From positions 26,994 through 90,993 of the forward strand of contig NZ_BCNM01000027.1 of the NCBI RefSeq assembly GCF_001514495.1: a stretch of 64,000 bases of DNA. The letters run 5' to 3'. Numbering within the stretch: position 1 is the stretch's first letter; the number at the start of each line of letters is the position of its first letter. The DNA comes from Paenibacillus pabuli NBRC 13638. Its GTDB lineage: Bacteria; Bacillota; Bacilli; Paenibacillales; Paenibacillaceae. The notes under the pieces are model-generated. The model was given only the letters and a program-made list of their open reading frames with translations, was not told the DNA's origin and did no database searches. Both the position numbers and the translations under genes were made by a program. This document shows positions 41,498-50,126 of the stretch, piece after piece.

Positions 41498-42799
41498 ATT
41501 AGCTGGATAAAGGAAGATATTGCGGAATTATGGCGCAACGAAGGCAAACGATATGCAAGGGATGTGAATGCCTTTGTGCGCAGAGGCATGGCGGGAGAGC
41601 AGCTGGATGAAACGGAACTTGCGGAGGATGCCAGAGCTCAGATCAGCACAGAAGTGTGGGAGATGGTGAAGCAAGCCAATCTTCAAGGAGATTTGGAACG
41701 GCTCCGGCTGGAATTGCCTGCTGCAACATGGCCATTGAATGAACATTTTCAATCCTACATGCAGGCTATACGCGTGGTTGGTTATCTGAATGAGAACACC
41801 TTTGTATTTTCGCCCGGGGCCTATACAGAGAAGGGCTGTGTGTACACGGCTGATGGACATGGATGGCTGTCTTTCTCGCAGTATACCTTCGCAGGCTGTT
41901 CACCGGATGGTACAGACTATGCACTTGCCGGACCTGAAACTATTCGGGTGATCAGACAACCTGATCGCCTTCTGGAAGGGCAAGAGCTCGCTGTGTATCG
42001 TTGGGAAGATATTCAATCCCGTATTCAGCAGGCTATGCCGCGCATCGAATCCCTTGCTGATTGTGAGCACCCCGAACGCACACTTGAAGGACTCATTCCA
42101 TTCAATGAAGGCAAATCCGTTCTCATTTTCTCCAATTACGGAATTTACCTGGTAGAGGAAGATCAGGTCTCCCTGCTCCACCCGGATCTTGCAGAGATTG
42201 AAGAGTACGAGTTGGAAGATACGCAGATTGATATGGGTCATGCAGCAGTCTCACGTGACGGTCGCTGGATTGCCTATGGCAGCCAGGTGAGCAATCACAT
42301 GCTCCTGGATCGTGAGCGGAGTAAGACGTATTCACTTTATCCCGAATCCAGCTACCCTCATCACGCCGTATTTACTGCGGACAGCATGAACGTATGGTTT
42401 AATGCATGTCACTTTTATAACGGTGCTACAATTCAGGTGAAGCTGGAAACGGTGGATGGTAATGAGCGTAACGAGGATTGGCCTGTAATGGATGAGAATG
42501 CCCGTGTCTATGCTGCAGTGGAAATAAATTCAGGGATGGTGCTGGGGGATGCATACGGATATTTATATTGTGTGAATGGTGACGGGCAGGAAGTATGGAG
42601 ACACTTTGTAGGCAGCACCATCTATTCCCTTATCGTTTCCCCTGACCAATCCAAGCTTGCTGTGGGTACGTTTGGAGGCATGCTGCACATCCTTGATCTG
42701 CATTCCGGAAAGATGGATGAGTATGGCATTGGCACAGGAACCCTCCGTGAGTTGGAGCGTTATGTGTTATGGCGCGGAGAAGAACCTGTGCGCTGGTAA
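41498..42799 (+). CDS. Beta-propeller (WD40/PQQ-like) repeat protein, probable ATT start
   Basis: A protein of about 433 residues. The N-terminal 85 residues are helical; the rest shows repeated strand blocks ending in YLVEEDQ, WIAYGSQVSNHMLLD, YGYLYCVNGDGQEVW and LHILDLHSGK, typical of WD40 or PQQ-like propeller blades. A strong GGAGGAGAGGG lies at 41481..41491, but the first conventional start is GTG 41564 with no site. The coding frame extends back to ATT 41498 (or ATC 41495) at correct spacing, so a rare start codon is likely. It overlaps nothing but follows the SUKH gene by two bases. Confidence 0.65.
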   Translation: MSWIKEDIAELWRNEGKRYARDVNAFVRRGMAGEQLDETELAEDARAQISTEVWEMVKQANLQGDLERLRLELPAATWPLNEHFQSYMQAIRVVGYLNENTFVFSPGAYTEKGCVYTADGHGWLSFSQYTFAGCSPDGTDYALAGPETIRVIRQPDRLLEGQELAVYRWEDIQSRIQQAMPRIESLADCEHPERTLEGLIPFNEGKSVLIFSNYGIYLVEEDQVSLLHPDLAEIEEYELEDTQIDMGHAAVSRDGRWIAYGSQVSNHMLLDRERSKTYSLYPESSYPHHAVFTADSMNVWFNACHFYNGATIQVKLETVDGNERNEDWPVMDENARVYAAVEINSGMVLGDAYGYLYCVNGDGQEVWRHFVGSTIYSLIVSPDQSKLAVGTFGGMLHILDLHSGKMDEYGIGTGTLRELERYVLWRGEEPVRW

Positions 42800-42892
42800 T
42801 GTCCGACGTACAGAATGACGGATTAAACCGAAAAATTAGCATGAATATGTGCGGGAACCGGCAGAGCTGAGTGAAGAAGGAGATGAAGCTTC

Positions 42893-43504
42893 GTGACACA
42901 TGAGAACACCGCAAGATGGAACGACTTGTTCGACACGCTGAATGAGCTCCTGAACGAAAAAATCCAAGATGACGAAATTCGGCAGTTATACGAGGAATAC
43001 CAGCATCGGGAGGGAGCTTCTGAGCAATACCTAACCGCATTTGAAACGGAATATGGTGTCCGGCTGCCGGAAGATTTCCGGGCCTTCTATCAGCGTAAGG
43101 ATGGAAGTGGTTATGCATTTCATATCTTGTATCCAGGGGATGCGGAAAAAGAAGAGTGTACCCCGTTTTATCTGATGTCACTGGAGGAAATACGTGAAAC
43201 CAAACAATACTTTTGTGAAGTAGACGAGAAGCTGGATGAATACTATTCCGAGGAAGAGATTCGTAAGCTGGACCCGGAAATCAAACCGTATTTATTTCAT
43301 AAAGAATGGATTCCTTTTGCAACGATGGCCGGGGGTTCCCTGTATTTGATGCTTGATTTTGATCCGGCAGAACAGGGGACTTACGGACAGATTATTATGT
43401 ATGTGCATGATCCGGATTTTGTTTATTATGTGACAGAGACGTTTACGGAATTGCTGAAAGTGTCCACTCGAAATCTAAGGATCATGGATGAGATTGAGTA
43501 TTGA
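42893..43504 (+). CDS. SMI1/KNR4 (SUKH) family protein
   Basis: A 203-residue acidic protein with an N-terminal helical part and a SUKH domain from about residue 43 (SEQYLTAFETEYGVRLPEDFRAFYQRKDGSG), closing with the YGQIIMYVHDPDFVYYV strand and a final helix. It is an antitoxin-type fold. The start GTG has AAGGAG upstream. It belongs to the same co-directional cluster as the other SUKH, propeller and LRR genes. Confidence 0.8.
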   Translation: MTHENTARWNDLFDTLNELLNEKIQDDEIRQLYEEYQHREGASEQYLTAFETEYGVRLPEDFRAFYQRKDGSGYAFHILYPGDAEKEECTPFYLMSLEEIRETKQYFCEVDEKLDEYYSEEEIRKLDPEIKPYLFHKEWIPFATMAGGSLYLMLDFDPAEQGTYGQIIMYVHDPDFVYYVTETFTELLKVSTRNLRIMDEIEY

Positions 43505-43556
43505 GCTTTACGAAATAGGGGCATCATGAAGTGTTTAAAAGAATGTTGAACAAGGA

Positions 43557-43593
43557 CAGGAGCTGCCAGCAGCAGCTCCTGCATTGCGCTTTT
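43557..43593 (+). terminator. Terminator between the SUKH gene and the reverse-strand Gly/Tyr/Pro-rich gene
   Basis: CAGGAGCTGC pairs perfectly with GCAGCTCCTG around a 5-base loop, then CATTGCGC and five T. It can also stop transcripts from the opposite strand. Confidence 0.75.
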
Positions 43594-43904
43594 TACCAAT
43601 GAAAGAAACGGTGACCGTGGAAATCTCCACCAGTTCCACCATGACCCCCGGGTCCTCCAGGCCCTCCGCCATGATGTCCGCCCGGATAGCCTCCTCCAGG
43701 GTAATGACCGTGTGGCCCGCCTGGGTAGCCGCCACCCGGATAACCGCCGTGCCACCAAGGACCACCGATTGGAAATGGTAGTGGAAACGGAACGATGGGC
43801 GGGTATGGATATGGATAAGGGTAAGGATAAGGTGGCGGTGGATAATAGGGGTAAGGATAGCCCGCTGATTGCGGGGATGATACAGAACCAGGTCCGTATG
43901 CCAT
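43593..43904 (-). CDS. Low-complexity Tyr/Pro/Gly/His-rich protein
   Basis: A 103-residue protein made almost entirely of two blocks: Tyr-Pro dipeptide repeats (about 14-35) and Gly-Gly-His/Pro repeats with YPGG units (about 48-98), ending HRFFHW. Such sequences occur in spore coat and adhesive surface proteins. ATG 43904 is chosen because TTGGAGG lies 8 nt upstream; the longer frame is not plausible. It is the only reverse-strand gene inside an otherwise forward cluster. Function is unknown; a coat or exosporium structural role is a guess. Confidence 0.65.
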   Translation of the reverse strand: MAYGPGSVSSPQSAGYPYPYYPPPPYPYPYPYPYPPIVPFPLPFPIGGPWWHGGYPGGGYPGGPHGHYPGGGYPGGHHGGGPGGPGGHGGTGGDFHGHRFFHW

Positions 43905-44009
43905 GCTGCATGCCTCCAATGACTCGATTGATGATACCAGCCTATGCCGGGACGTACAGAGATGATACAAAGAATTCAACATAACCAAACAGGTGCTGAG
44001 GAGGAATGA

Positions 44010-45062
44010 GTGTTGACGGTAGCTTTCCATACGGATCCAAGAGGCTCTGCCTACGAACAATTCATTGACGAATTGATAGAGAAGACCGAGCGTTTTTTAC
44101 TGGTTGACAGAGGACAATCAAATGAAGAGGTGCCTCCAGGGGTTTCAAAAGTATTGCGAAGACTCCAGCCTTATCTTATTGAAAGCTGTACGATGGAAGA
44201 AATGATGATGCAAAGTGGTGCCATGTATTCAGACGGAACATATTACATATATCGCTGTACACCGGATTCAGGGCAGATTCTCAAGGAAGAAGCAGCTCGT
44301 TTTCATGACTGGCTATATCCATCGTTGCCGGATGATCTTTGTTTTTTGAAGCCGGATGGAAGTGATTATTTCTTTAACGTTGCACATGAGAATATATATG
44401 GAATGCACATAACCCAAGAAGAGGCTAGCGAGCTGATGGATCGAATACCTGGCTTGTTTTTCAGGCTGGACAGGCATCGTGAGTTTGAACGTTATCTGGA
44501 CGATGCGATCAGGCATCAAACCGATGTTCTCCAGATCAGTTCATATCATTTGACCGAAATTCCGGAACGGATTCGGGAATTAAAGCATGTGAAGAGAATT
44601 GAAATTTTTGAACAGGATGTATGTAAGCTTCCTCGGGCTTTATTTGAACTGACAACCTTGGAAGAACTGGAGATTATGACGGCGGATCTGGAGAGCATTC
44701 CGAAGGAGATTAGCCATTTAAAACAGTTACAACGACTTACGATTTATTGTGGAAGCTCCCACCATCCGGTTCCGGGATGGAAACCAAAACCTAAGTCAGA
44801 ACTCAGTTTAGATTCCATTCCTGCGGAGATCGGTGAACTAACTGAATTGGTTAGTTTAAATATTGGGTATTCCGGGATACGTGAGCTGCCATCTGCGTTG
44901 GAAAAACTGAAGAATTTGCGTTATTTGAGAGTGACGAATAGCTTAATCGAAGAGAGTCCTGAAGTTGTTTCGCGGATGACTTGGTTGCAGCATGTGGACC
45001 TGACTCCTACATCAATGGGCATCGGTTGGAAAGATTTTTTGGCGGAAAATGAAAATGAATAG
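44010..45062 (+). CDS. Leucine-rich repeat protein
   Basis: A 350-residue protein with an N-terminal non-repeat region (about 1-170) and then about six LRR units (about 175-335) such as LTEIPERIRELKHVKRIEIF, LPRALFELTTLEELEIM and IPAEIGELTELVSLNIG. There is no signal peptide, so it is cytosolic. The start GTG follows GAGGAGG. In bacteria such proteins often accompany SUKH proteins in toxin-immunity loci, consistent with the neighbours. Confidence 0.82.
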   Translation: MLTVAFHTDPRGSAYEQFIDELIEKTERFLLVDRGQSNEEVPPGVSKVLRRLQPYLIESCTMEEMMMQSGAMYSDGTYYIYRCTPDSGQILKEEAARFHDWLYPSLPDDLCFLKPDGSDYFFNVAHENIYGMHITQEEASELMDRIPGLFFRLDRHREFERYLDDAIRHQTDVLQISSYHLTEIPERIRELKHVKRIEIFEQDVCKLPRALFELTTLEELEIMTADLESIPKEISHLKQLQRLTIYCGSSHHPVPGWKPKPKSELSLDSIPAEIGELTELVSLNIGYSGIRELPSALEKLKNLRYLRVTNSLIEESPEVVSRMTWLQHVDLTPTSMGIGWKDFLAENENE

Positions 45063-45206
45063 CGAAAAAAACTGCTCAGGATTTCTGTTGTCATGGTTTT
45101 GGTTTGAATGGACCTTCATCAGAAATGGGCTCACGCATAGATGCCCAGAGCATAAGCTGGCGTATAGGTTATCACCTAAACCGAGAGCGAAGGGCAGGCG
45201 TTTATT

Positions 45207-45911
45207 TTGGCAACTTCCTATATGGACTATACCTTACCCACCACCCAATTTACATTTGACTTGAACCAGAATCCTTTATTCAAAAAAGATGAACAAAACT
45301 ATATTAACTACCTATCCATTAAACAATTAAATACGTTGGGGAATAATTCCCTTCTGGATATTTTCTTGAATACCGGCAATGTAGTTGAACCTCATATCCA
45401 TCAGAATGCATCCGAGCTAGTGTATTGCATCAGTGGTTCAGCCGTGGTTTCCCTCATTAACCCGTTTACCAATGAATTGTTAAACTTTACGATTACCCCA
45501 GGCCAAGTAGCCAATGTCCCGCAAGGCTGGTGGCACTATGAGATGGCAACGGTAGATCAGACCCACCTGCTGGCTATCTTTGATGCCCCAATCCCTGAAG
45601 CCATATTTGGTTCAGATATTTTACGTCTGACACCTGCGAGTGTTCTTGCCCATACGTATTGTCTGGATGAGAACAAGGTGAAGGAAGCGCTCGCTCCCAT
45701 TCAAAAAACAGTGATAGTGGGGCCACCGGCAGACTGTGTAACTCAAGTTTCCCCGACCACAAACATGCCGCACCCAAATAGCCAGCCTAACGCACAGCCA
45801 TATGTAAATCGCCTTCCATATTGGGGAACATGGGTAGATCCTAGGATTATTCACGAACCAGGCTGCCCGTATTATACGGAACCTCCTGTGAACAAAAATA
45901 CTCAAGGCTAA
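45207..45911 (+). CDS. Cupin domain protein
   Basis: A 234-residue protein with one cupin barrel (about 45-150). Motif 1 is VVEPHIHQNASELVYCISG (His, His, Glu) and motif 2 is VPQGWWHYEMA (His), so a metal site is intact. The C-terminal 60 residues are a Pro/Asn-rich tail. It is a paralogue of the cupin at 58701 (same PHxH...PQGWxH layout and PPADCV/PPIGCV tail). The start is uncertain: TTG 45207 or ATG 45222, neither with a strong ribosome site. The fold suggests oxalate-decarboxylase-like or germin-like chemistry; no substrate can be named. Confidence 0.75.
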   Translation: MATSYMDYTLPTTQFTFDLNQNPLFKKDEQNYINYLSIKQLNTLGNNSLLDIFLNTGNVVEPHIHQNASELVYCISGSAVVSLINPFTNELLNFTITPGQVANVPQGWWHYEMATVDQTHLLAIFDAPIPEAIFGSDILRLTPASVLAHTYCLDENKVKEALAPIQKTVIVGPPADCVTQVSPTTNMPHPNSQPNAQPYVNRLPYWGTWVDPRIIHEPGCPYYTEPPVNKNTQG

Positions 45912-45991
45912 GTGGCAGCTTTAAGACTTCGGAGTGGGATCGGTCCGATCGATCCGGTATGTCGTCATGAGTGAGAATGTGCAACCACCGC

Positions 45992-46033
45992 AAAGAAGCA
46001 GATCGTTCATGGGAACGTTTCTGCTTCTTTTTT
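45992..46033. terminator. Bidirectional terminator between cupin and Rieske genes
   Basis: AAAGAAGCAGA-CGTTC pairs with GAACG-TCTGCTTCTTT followed by T6 on the + strand and A-rich sequence before it. It lies between convergent genes. Confidence 0.85.
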
Positions 46034-46047
46034 ATTTGTTTTTGGAT

Positions 46048-47094
46048 TTAGGATGTGTAGTTTCGTCCCAACCCAAGTTCGGTCAATAACTGACGATAAG
46101 CAATGGAGGTACGGTCTGCGGGAATATGTGCTTCTGCATGCAGATCCAGCGGCAAATCCTCCGGTTTCTGTGATTCCACCATCTCGCGATCTTCTTCAAA
46201 TACCTGCAAGTTAAACTTGATTGTATCTTCGATCGGAGCATCCTTGTCAAAGTTGCGGGTAATGGGACAGAACAAACGCGTATAACGTGCAGAGATGGGG
46301 GAGGCACAATTTAGAATGTTCAGTTTGTCGTTTCCCGGGAAATGAACCGTAAGTGATGCGGCAAAGGGCGGAAATACCCGGAATTCGCGCAGCCATTGAA
46401 ATCCTTCCGGCGCCACGTTATCCTGACCCTTGCCATAGTTGCTAACGGAACTCCAATACTCGGCAAGCAGTTCATTGCCTTCGCGTTTTACTTTGTACTG
46501 CGGTACCTCTGTATTATTTCGATCACCAAACGTCTCGGTATGCACATAGGCAAAATGGGATACATCCAGAAATCCTTCCATTTGTCGTCCGGCAGAACCT
46601 GCAATATCAAAGTTCGGAGGTAAGATATTAATATAATCCGGATCATCCCAACCAGGGAATGAAGGAATCTGCTCATCTGTTCCGGCGAGTGAAGTCCAGA
46701 TCAGACCATAACGTTCGACTGCTGGATATACAATAAGTTTCAGTTTGGGAGAGATTTTGGAGCTGGGGTGAGCAGGAACGGCGGTACATTTACCCTCACA
46801 GTTATAACGGAAACCATGATAAGGACAAACGATTTCCCCATTTTCAACCCATCCTTTACTTAGAGGGGCCCCGCGGTGAAAACAAAGATCCTTGGCGACC
46901 ACAACCTTGTCGTTGCTGCGATACAGAACCAATCGGACATCAAGCAATTGAGCTGCAAGCGGTTTATCTGTCACTTCGCTTGCCTGGGCGATCGGATACC
47001 AATATTGAGATAATACATGCCAGTCTTCAGCAGAGAATGTGCAGCCACGGGGCAGTTCGGATGTAAGTTGAGGATTGGAATTGGAAGTTATCAT
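46048..47094 (-). CDS. Rieske-type aromatic ring-hydroxylating oxygenase
   Basis: A 348-residue alpha subunit-like protein. The Rieske [2Fe-2S] site is CFHRGAPLSKG...CPYHGF, and the mononuclear iron site is DVSHFAYVH (the family Asp, His, His). The sequence resembles vanillate demethylase and pheophorbide oxygenase types, which are single-component oxygenases needing an external reductase; none is adjacent. ATG 47094 is used because AAGGAG lies 8 nt upstream. The substrate is unknown. Confidence 0.88.
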   Translation of the reverse strand: MITSNSNPQLTSELPRGCTFSAEDWHVLSQYWYPIAQASEVTDKPLAAQLLDVRLVLYRSNDKVVVAKDLCFHRGAPLSKGWVENGEIVCPYHGFRYNCEGKCTAVPAHPSSKISPKLKLIVYPAVERYGLIWTSLAGTDEQIPSFPGWDDPDYINILPPNFDIAGSAGRQMEGFLDVSHFAYVHTETFGDRNNTEVPQYKVKREGNELLAEYWSSVSNYGKGQDNVAPEGFQWLREFRVFPPFAASLTVHFPGNDKLNILNCASPISARYTRLFCPITRNFDKDAPIEDTIKFNLQVFEEDREMVESQKPEDLPLDLHAEAHIPADRTSIAYRQLLTELGLGRNYTS

Positions 47095-47391
47095 GGAAGT
47101 CACTCCTTGCTAGGATAATGAATCATTCATTTTTAAATGTCAGAAAAGTTTACTTTGTAGTCGTATGTTACTACTCTTTTGTTAGGTATATCAATATGTG
47201 TAATCATTTTTTGTTTGAAATGACAAACGAAAGAGCAGACACCTAACATGGAATACGGAATAATCGGTTTATACATAACTTTCTATGTGAGGAATTCAAT
47301 GATCGGACTACGTTTCATTCATGCTATTTCCTTTTGACCTTGTGGAGCTCGTGCTGATTTCAATGGAACAGGATATTTTTTTGAAGAAAAG
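47095..47391. other. Intergenic region between divergent Rieske and CMD genes
   Basis: AT-rich promoter region. A short palindrome, GTTTG-N6-CAAAC (47213..47228), could be an operator for the Rieske gene. No gene or strong terminator was seen. Confidence 0.4.
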
Positions 47392-47418
47392 TGTCACAGA
47401 TGTGGGCCTTGATTTGTC
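47392..47418 (+). promoter_or_regulatory. ECF41-type promoter of the CMD-sigma operon
   Basis: TGTCACA (47392..47398) and TGTC (47415..47418) are separated by exactly 16 bp. The recalled ECF41 target is TGTCACA-N16-CGTC, so only one base of the -10 differs. It is 36 bp before the CMD start codon and upstream of the sigma gene itself. Confidence 0.65.
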
Positions 47419-47453
47419 TTCAGGTTGTAGACCAAAATACGGAGGCGAATGAA

Positions 47454-47900
47454 ATGAATTTAAGAGTGAATTATAGAGCGGCCAATCCGGGAGCTTTCAA
47501 AGCGATGATGGCCATGGAGCAGCATGTTTCGGGTCAGTTTGAAGATAAAGTGTTATATGAGCTGCTAAAAATACGTGTCTCACAAATCAATGGCTGCGCG
47601 TTTTGTCTCGATATGCATGCCAAGGATCTGATGAAGATAGGTGATTATGCAGATCACATTTTGCTGCTGAGTGTTTGGCGTGAGGTGCCTTTGTTTACAG
47701 AAAAAGAACGTGTTATGCTGGAGCTGGCTGAAGCCGTAACTCGTATTTCGGATCAAGGCGTGCCACAGGAATTGTTTGAAAAAGTGAAAGAACATTTCAG
47801 TGATGCCGAGCTGGTGGATCTGATTCTGGCGATTAACACCATTAATAACTGGAACCGGATTGCGATTACAACAGGGATGTACCCTGGTTGCTTTAACTAA
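47454..47900 (+). CDS. Carboxymuconolactone decarboxylase (AhpD-like) family protein
   Basis: A 148-residue all-helical protein with the AhpD-type redox motif CAFCLDMH (Cys-x2-Cys-x3-His) near residue 50. Members act as alkylhydroperoxidases or decarboxylases. The start at ATG 47454 has GGAGG upstream; the longer frame starts inside the promoter. It lies 37 bp ahead of an ECF41-type sigma factor, and CMD genes are the classic partner and target of that group, so it is probably both its target and part of the response. Confidence 0.88.
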   Translation: MNLRVNYRAANPGAFKAMMAMEQHVSGQFEDKVLYELLKIRVSQINGCAFCLDMHAKDLMKIGDYADHILLLSVWREVPLFTEKERVMLELAEAVTRISDQGVPQELFEKVKEHFSDAELVDLILAINTINNWNRIAITTGMYPGCFN

Positions 47901-47937
47901 ATGAAACAATAACCATCTGCCAGAGGAGGCCATTTTC

Positions 47938-48864
47938 ATGAAATCCAATTCATTCACCAATGAGCCAGAAGGGTCTTCTCTGGAGATTGGTGAACTGTAC
48001 ATTCGCTACAAGTCCTATGCCTTTTCCATAGCTTATCGCATGCTTGGAAGTGTTGTAGAGGCTGAGGATATAGTGCAGGATTGTTTTGCAGAGCTGCAGA
48101 GCAAGCCCCTTCATGATATCCGTAATCTCAAGGCCTACATTGCGAAACTGGTCGTAAACCGCAGTCTGAATCTGCTGAATTCTGCCCGCAATCAAAGGGA
48201 AAGTTACGTTGGGGAATGGCTTCCAGAGCCGATGAGTAACGGTGGATCAGCCAATATTCCGGAGGAAACCGTGCAGCAGAAGGAGATGATTTCCTACGCT
48301 TATCTGGTTATGCTGGAGCAGCTTTCTCCGATAGAACGTGCTGTTTTTGTCTTGCGTGAAGCATTCCAGTATGAGTATAACAAAATCGCGGATTGGTTAG
48401 GCAAATCGGAGAGCAATTGTCGTCAGATCTTTAGCCGAGCCAGACGCAAGCTGCCGGATCGCCTTCCAGCCATGGAACATCACCCTGCTAATTATGCTGC
48501 AAAAGAAGAATTACTCGCCCGCTTTACAACCGCTTTTCTGAGTTATGATGTTTCTGCCATGCTGGAACTGCTGGCTGAACAGCCTGTGTTTACCGCAGAT
48601 GGCGGTGGGCGTGTGCATACGGTTATGCGAACGATGAGAGTTCACAAAGGTGTGCTCGCTCTAATGACTTCTCGTCGGGTGTTGACCCGATTGCGAGAAC
48701 GAGAGTGGATGCCCACAGTTATCAATGGAGAGCTTCACCTTGCGTTATTGGAAAACGGCCAGTTGTCCGAAGTGCTGTGTCTGGAGTTGGATCCTCTTGG
48801 AGAGCGGATTGAGGGAATATATCTCGTTATGAATCCAGACAAACTTACATCGATATCGACATAG
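47938..48864 (+). CDS. ECF41-type RNA polymerase sigma factor with SnoaL-like C-terminal domain
   Basis: A 308-residue ECF sigma factor. Region sigma2 (about 15-90) and sigma4 (about 120-180) are followed by a SnoaL-like domain (about 185-300) characteristic of ECF41/SigJ. The group's diagnostic motifs are seen: WLPEP after sigma2, DGGGR (usual DGGGK) in the C-terminal domain, and NPDKL near the end. In this group the C-terminal domain replaces an anti-sigma factor. The ribosome site is AGAGGAGG. It is expected to drive the promoter upstream of the CMD gene, hence autoregulation. Confidence 0.92.
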   Translation: MKSNSFTNEPEGSSLEIGELYIRYKSYAFSIAYRMLGSVVEAEDIVQDCFAELQSKPLHDIRNLKAYIAKLVVNRSLNLLNSARNQRESYVGEWLPEPMSNGGSANIPEETVQQKEMISYAYLVMLEQLSPIERAVFVLREAFQYEYNKIADWLGKSESNCRQIFSRARRKLPDRLPAMEHHPANYAAKEELLARFTTAFLSYDVSAMLELLAEQPVFTADGGGRVHTVMRTMRVHKGVLALMTSRRVLTRLREREWMPTVINGELHLALLENGQLSEVLCLELDPLGERIEGIYLVMNPDKLTSIST

Positions 48865-48907
48865 TACCGTTTGGGACGGAGATGGAATAAAAGGTAAGGA
48901 AATCAGC

Positions 48908-48945
48908 AAAAGCGACACTCCTGTAAAAAGGGGTGCCGCTTTTTT
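48908..48945 (+). terminator. Terminator of the CMD-sigma operon
   Basis: AAAAGCG-CACTCC pairs with GGGGTG-CGCTTTT and is followed by a T run, 44 bp after the sigma stop codon. Confidence 0.88.
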
Positions 48946-49018
48946 GGCTTATCGCTTGTCGTGATTTTAATCGCGGCCCATAAAATATCCCTGAACCGTT
49001 TTTCATGGTTTGTCTTCA

Positions 49019-49975
49019 TTACTCATTGGCAAATTGTTTCTCCACTTGTTCTATAATTTCTTTGATTTCCGGGGTAAGTTCGTCATTGCTCTCATCAAGG
49101 AGATGCAAAATCTTCTCCACCGTGTCGAGAAGTACACTCTTAGTATTAGGTTCCCTCATAGCGACAGCCTTTTCGTATGCTCTTTTTACTTCTGGATCGA
49201 TGGTACGGATTTCTTCTTCTGTGTACCAGTCATAGGCCGGAGAGTTATCACTTCCGTAAAAAAGGTAACTGACGTACAGTGAATTCTGGACTGCTGACGT
49301 ACGATTGGAGCTTGGGAAGTTGTTCAGGAAAGCTTCCTTTTCCAATGTGCGATGGATGAGTTCATTCCAGGTTATGATCAAAGCCGCGTCTGAAGTCGTA
49401 GGCTGGTTGGATTCCGCAGCCATAATATCAATGTAAGCAACAATGTCAGGTTTCACGTAGGGCTGAAACTTTTTGTACATTTCATAATTGATGATGGGAT
49501 AGTACAGACCTTCACTGGTTTCCACTTTGAACCCTAGATCAGATGCTTCCTGCAAAAGCTTGCGAACCGCCGGATCTTTGATCTCTTTGAGAAGGCGGCT
49601 GTATGTGAGCTGTTGTTCATAACCGATCTTGGAATGGGCTTCGGAAAGAACATGTTGAAACAGCTCTGTATACATTTTTTGATCCAAGTCAGCCAGTTTG
49701 ACCTTCTGCAAATTTTCCAGTTGAAGGGTCATCAAGGTGGCCTGCCATGGTCCAACTTCATCGATATGATTCAATAGATATTTACGTGCCTGAACCAGGC
49801 TGGACGTGGAATGGATTGCATTTTTCCAGTACATCTGAAATTGGTGATATACCGCTTTGGAAGCTGGAACAGGCGCAGCCACAGCGATTTGGGGTGTTGT
49901 CCATGCTGCACCGATTGCCGTAATGCTTAGTGTGACGGCCAAAAAACCGAGTTTAATAGATGAATTCAAGCGCAT
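49019..49975 (-). CDS. Secreted protein of unknown function
   Basis: A 318-residue protein with a clear signal peptide (about 1-34, cleavage after AVAAP or near VPA). The mature part is almost all helical, with Leu/Lys heptad-like stretches and no cysteine, and ends in a short acidic helix. No catalytic motif is recognised. The ribosome site is AGGGAGGT. It lies between the ECF41 unit and a broken coat gene and does not appear to form an operon. Confidence 0.75.
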   Translation of the reverse strand: MRLNSSIKLGFLAVTLSITAIGAAWTTPQIAVAAPVPASKAVYHQFQMYWKNAIHSTSSLVQARKYLLNHIDEVGPWQATLMTLQLENLQKVKLADLDQKMYTELFQHVLSEAHSKIGYEQQLTYSRLLKEIKDPAVRKLLQEASDLGFKVETSEGLYYPIINYEMYKKFQPYVKPDIVAYIDIMAAESNQPTTSDAALIITWNELIHRTLEKEAFLNNFPSSNRTSAVQNSLYVSYLFYGSDNSPAYDWYTEEEIRTIDPEVKRAYEKAVAMREPNTKSVLLDTVEKILHLLDESNDELTPEIKEIIEQVEKQFANE

Positions 49976-50083
49976 TTAAGTACCTCCCTTGATACACAAT
50001 AACTGGTCTCCAATTATACTTATATTCTTATGATCGCATTATGGCATTAGACGTGAGGTTCGCAGGTTGCACTGTATCGTTTT

Positions 50084-50121
50084 CACTTGATTAAATCAGT
50101 TACTGGTAATTTAATCAAGTG
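50084..50121. repeat. Perfect 13-bp inverted repeat beside truncated coat gene
   Basis: CACTTGATTAAAT and ATTTAATCAAGTG are exact inverted repeats separated by 12 bp. No T run follows on either strand. It sits at the truncated 3' end of the CotF-like fragment, so it may be a scar or terminator. Confidence 0.7.
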
Positions 50122-50126
50122 TATAT

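Noticed and set aside
43712..43984. A + strand frame opposite the Tyr/Pro/Gly-rich gene
   Set aside because: The reverse frame has the better ribosome site and the repeat structure; the + frame is its complement.
38558..45062. A genomic island bounded by mobile elements
   Set aside because: No transposase, integrase, tRNA or direct-repeat boundary could be found.
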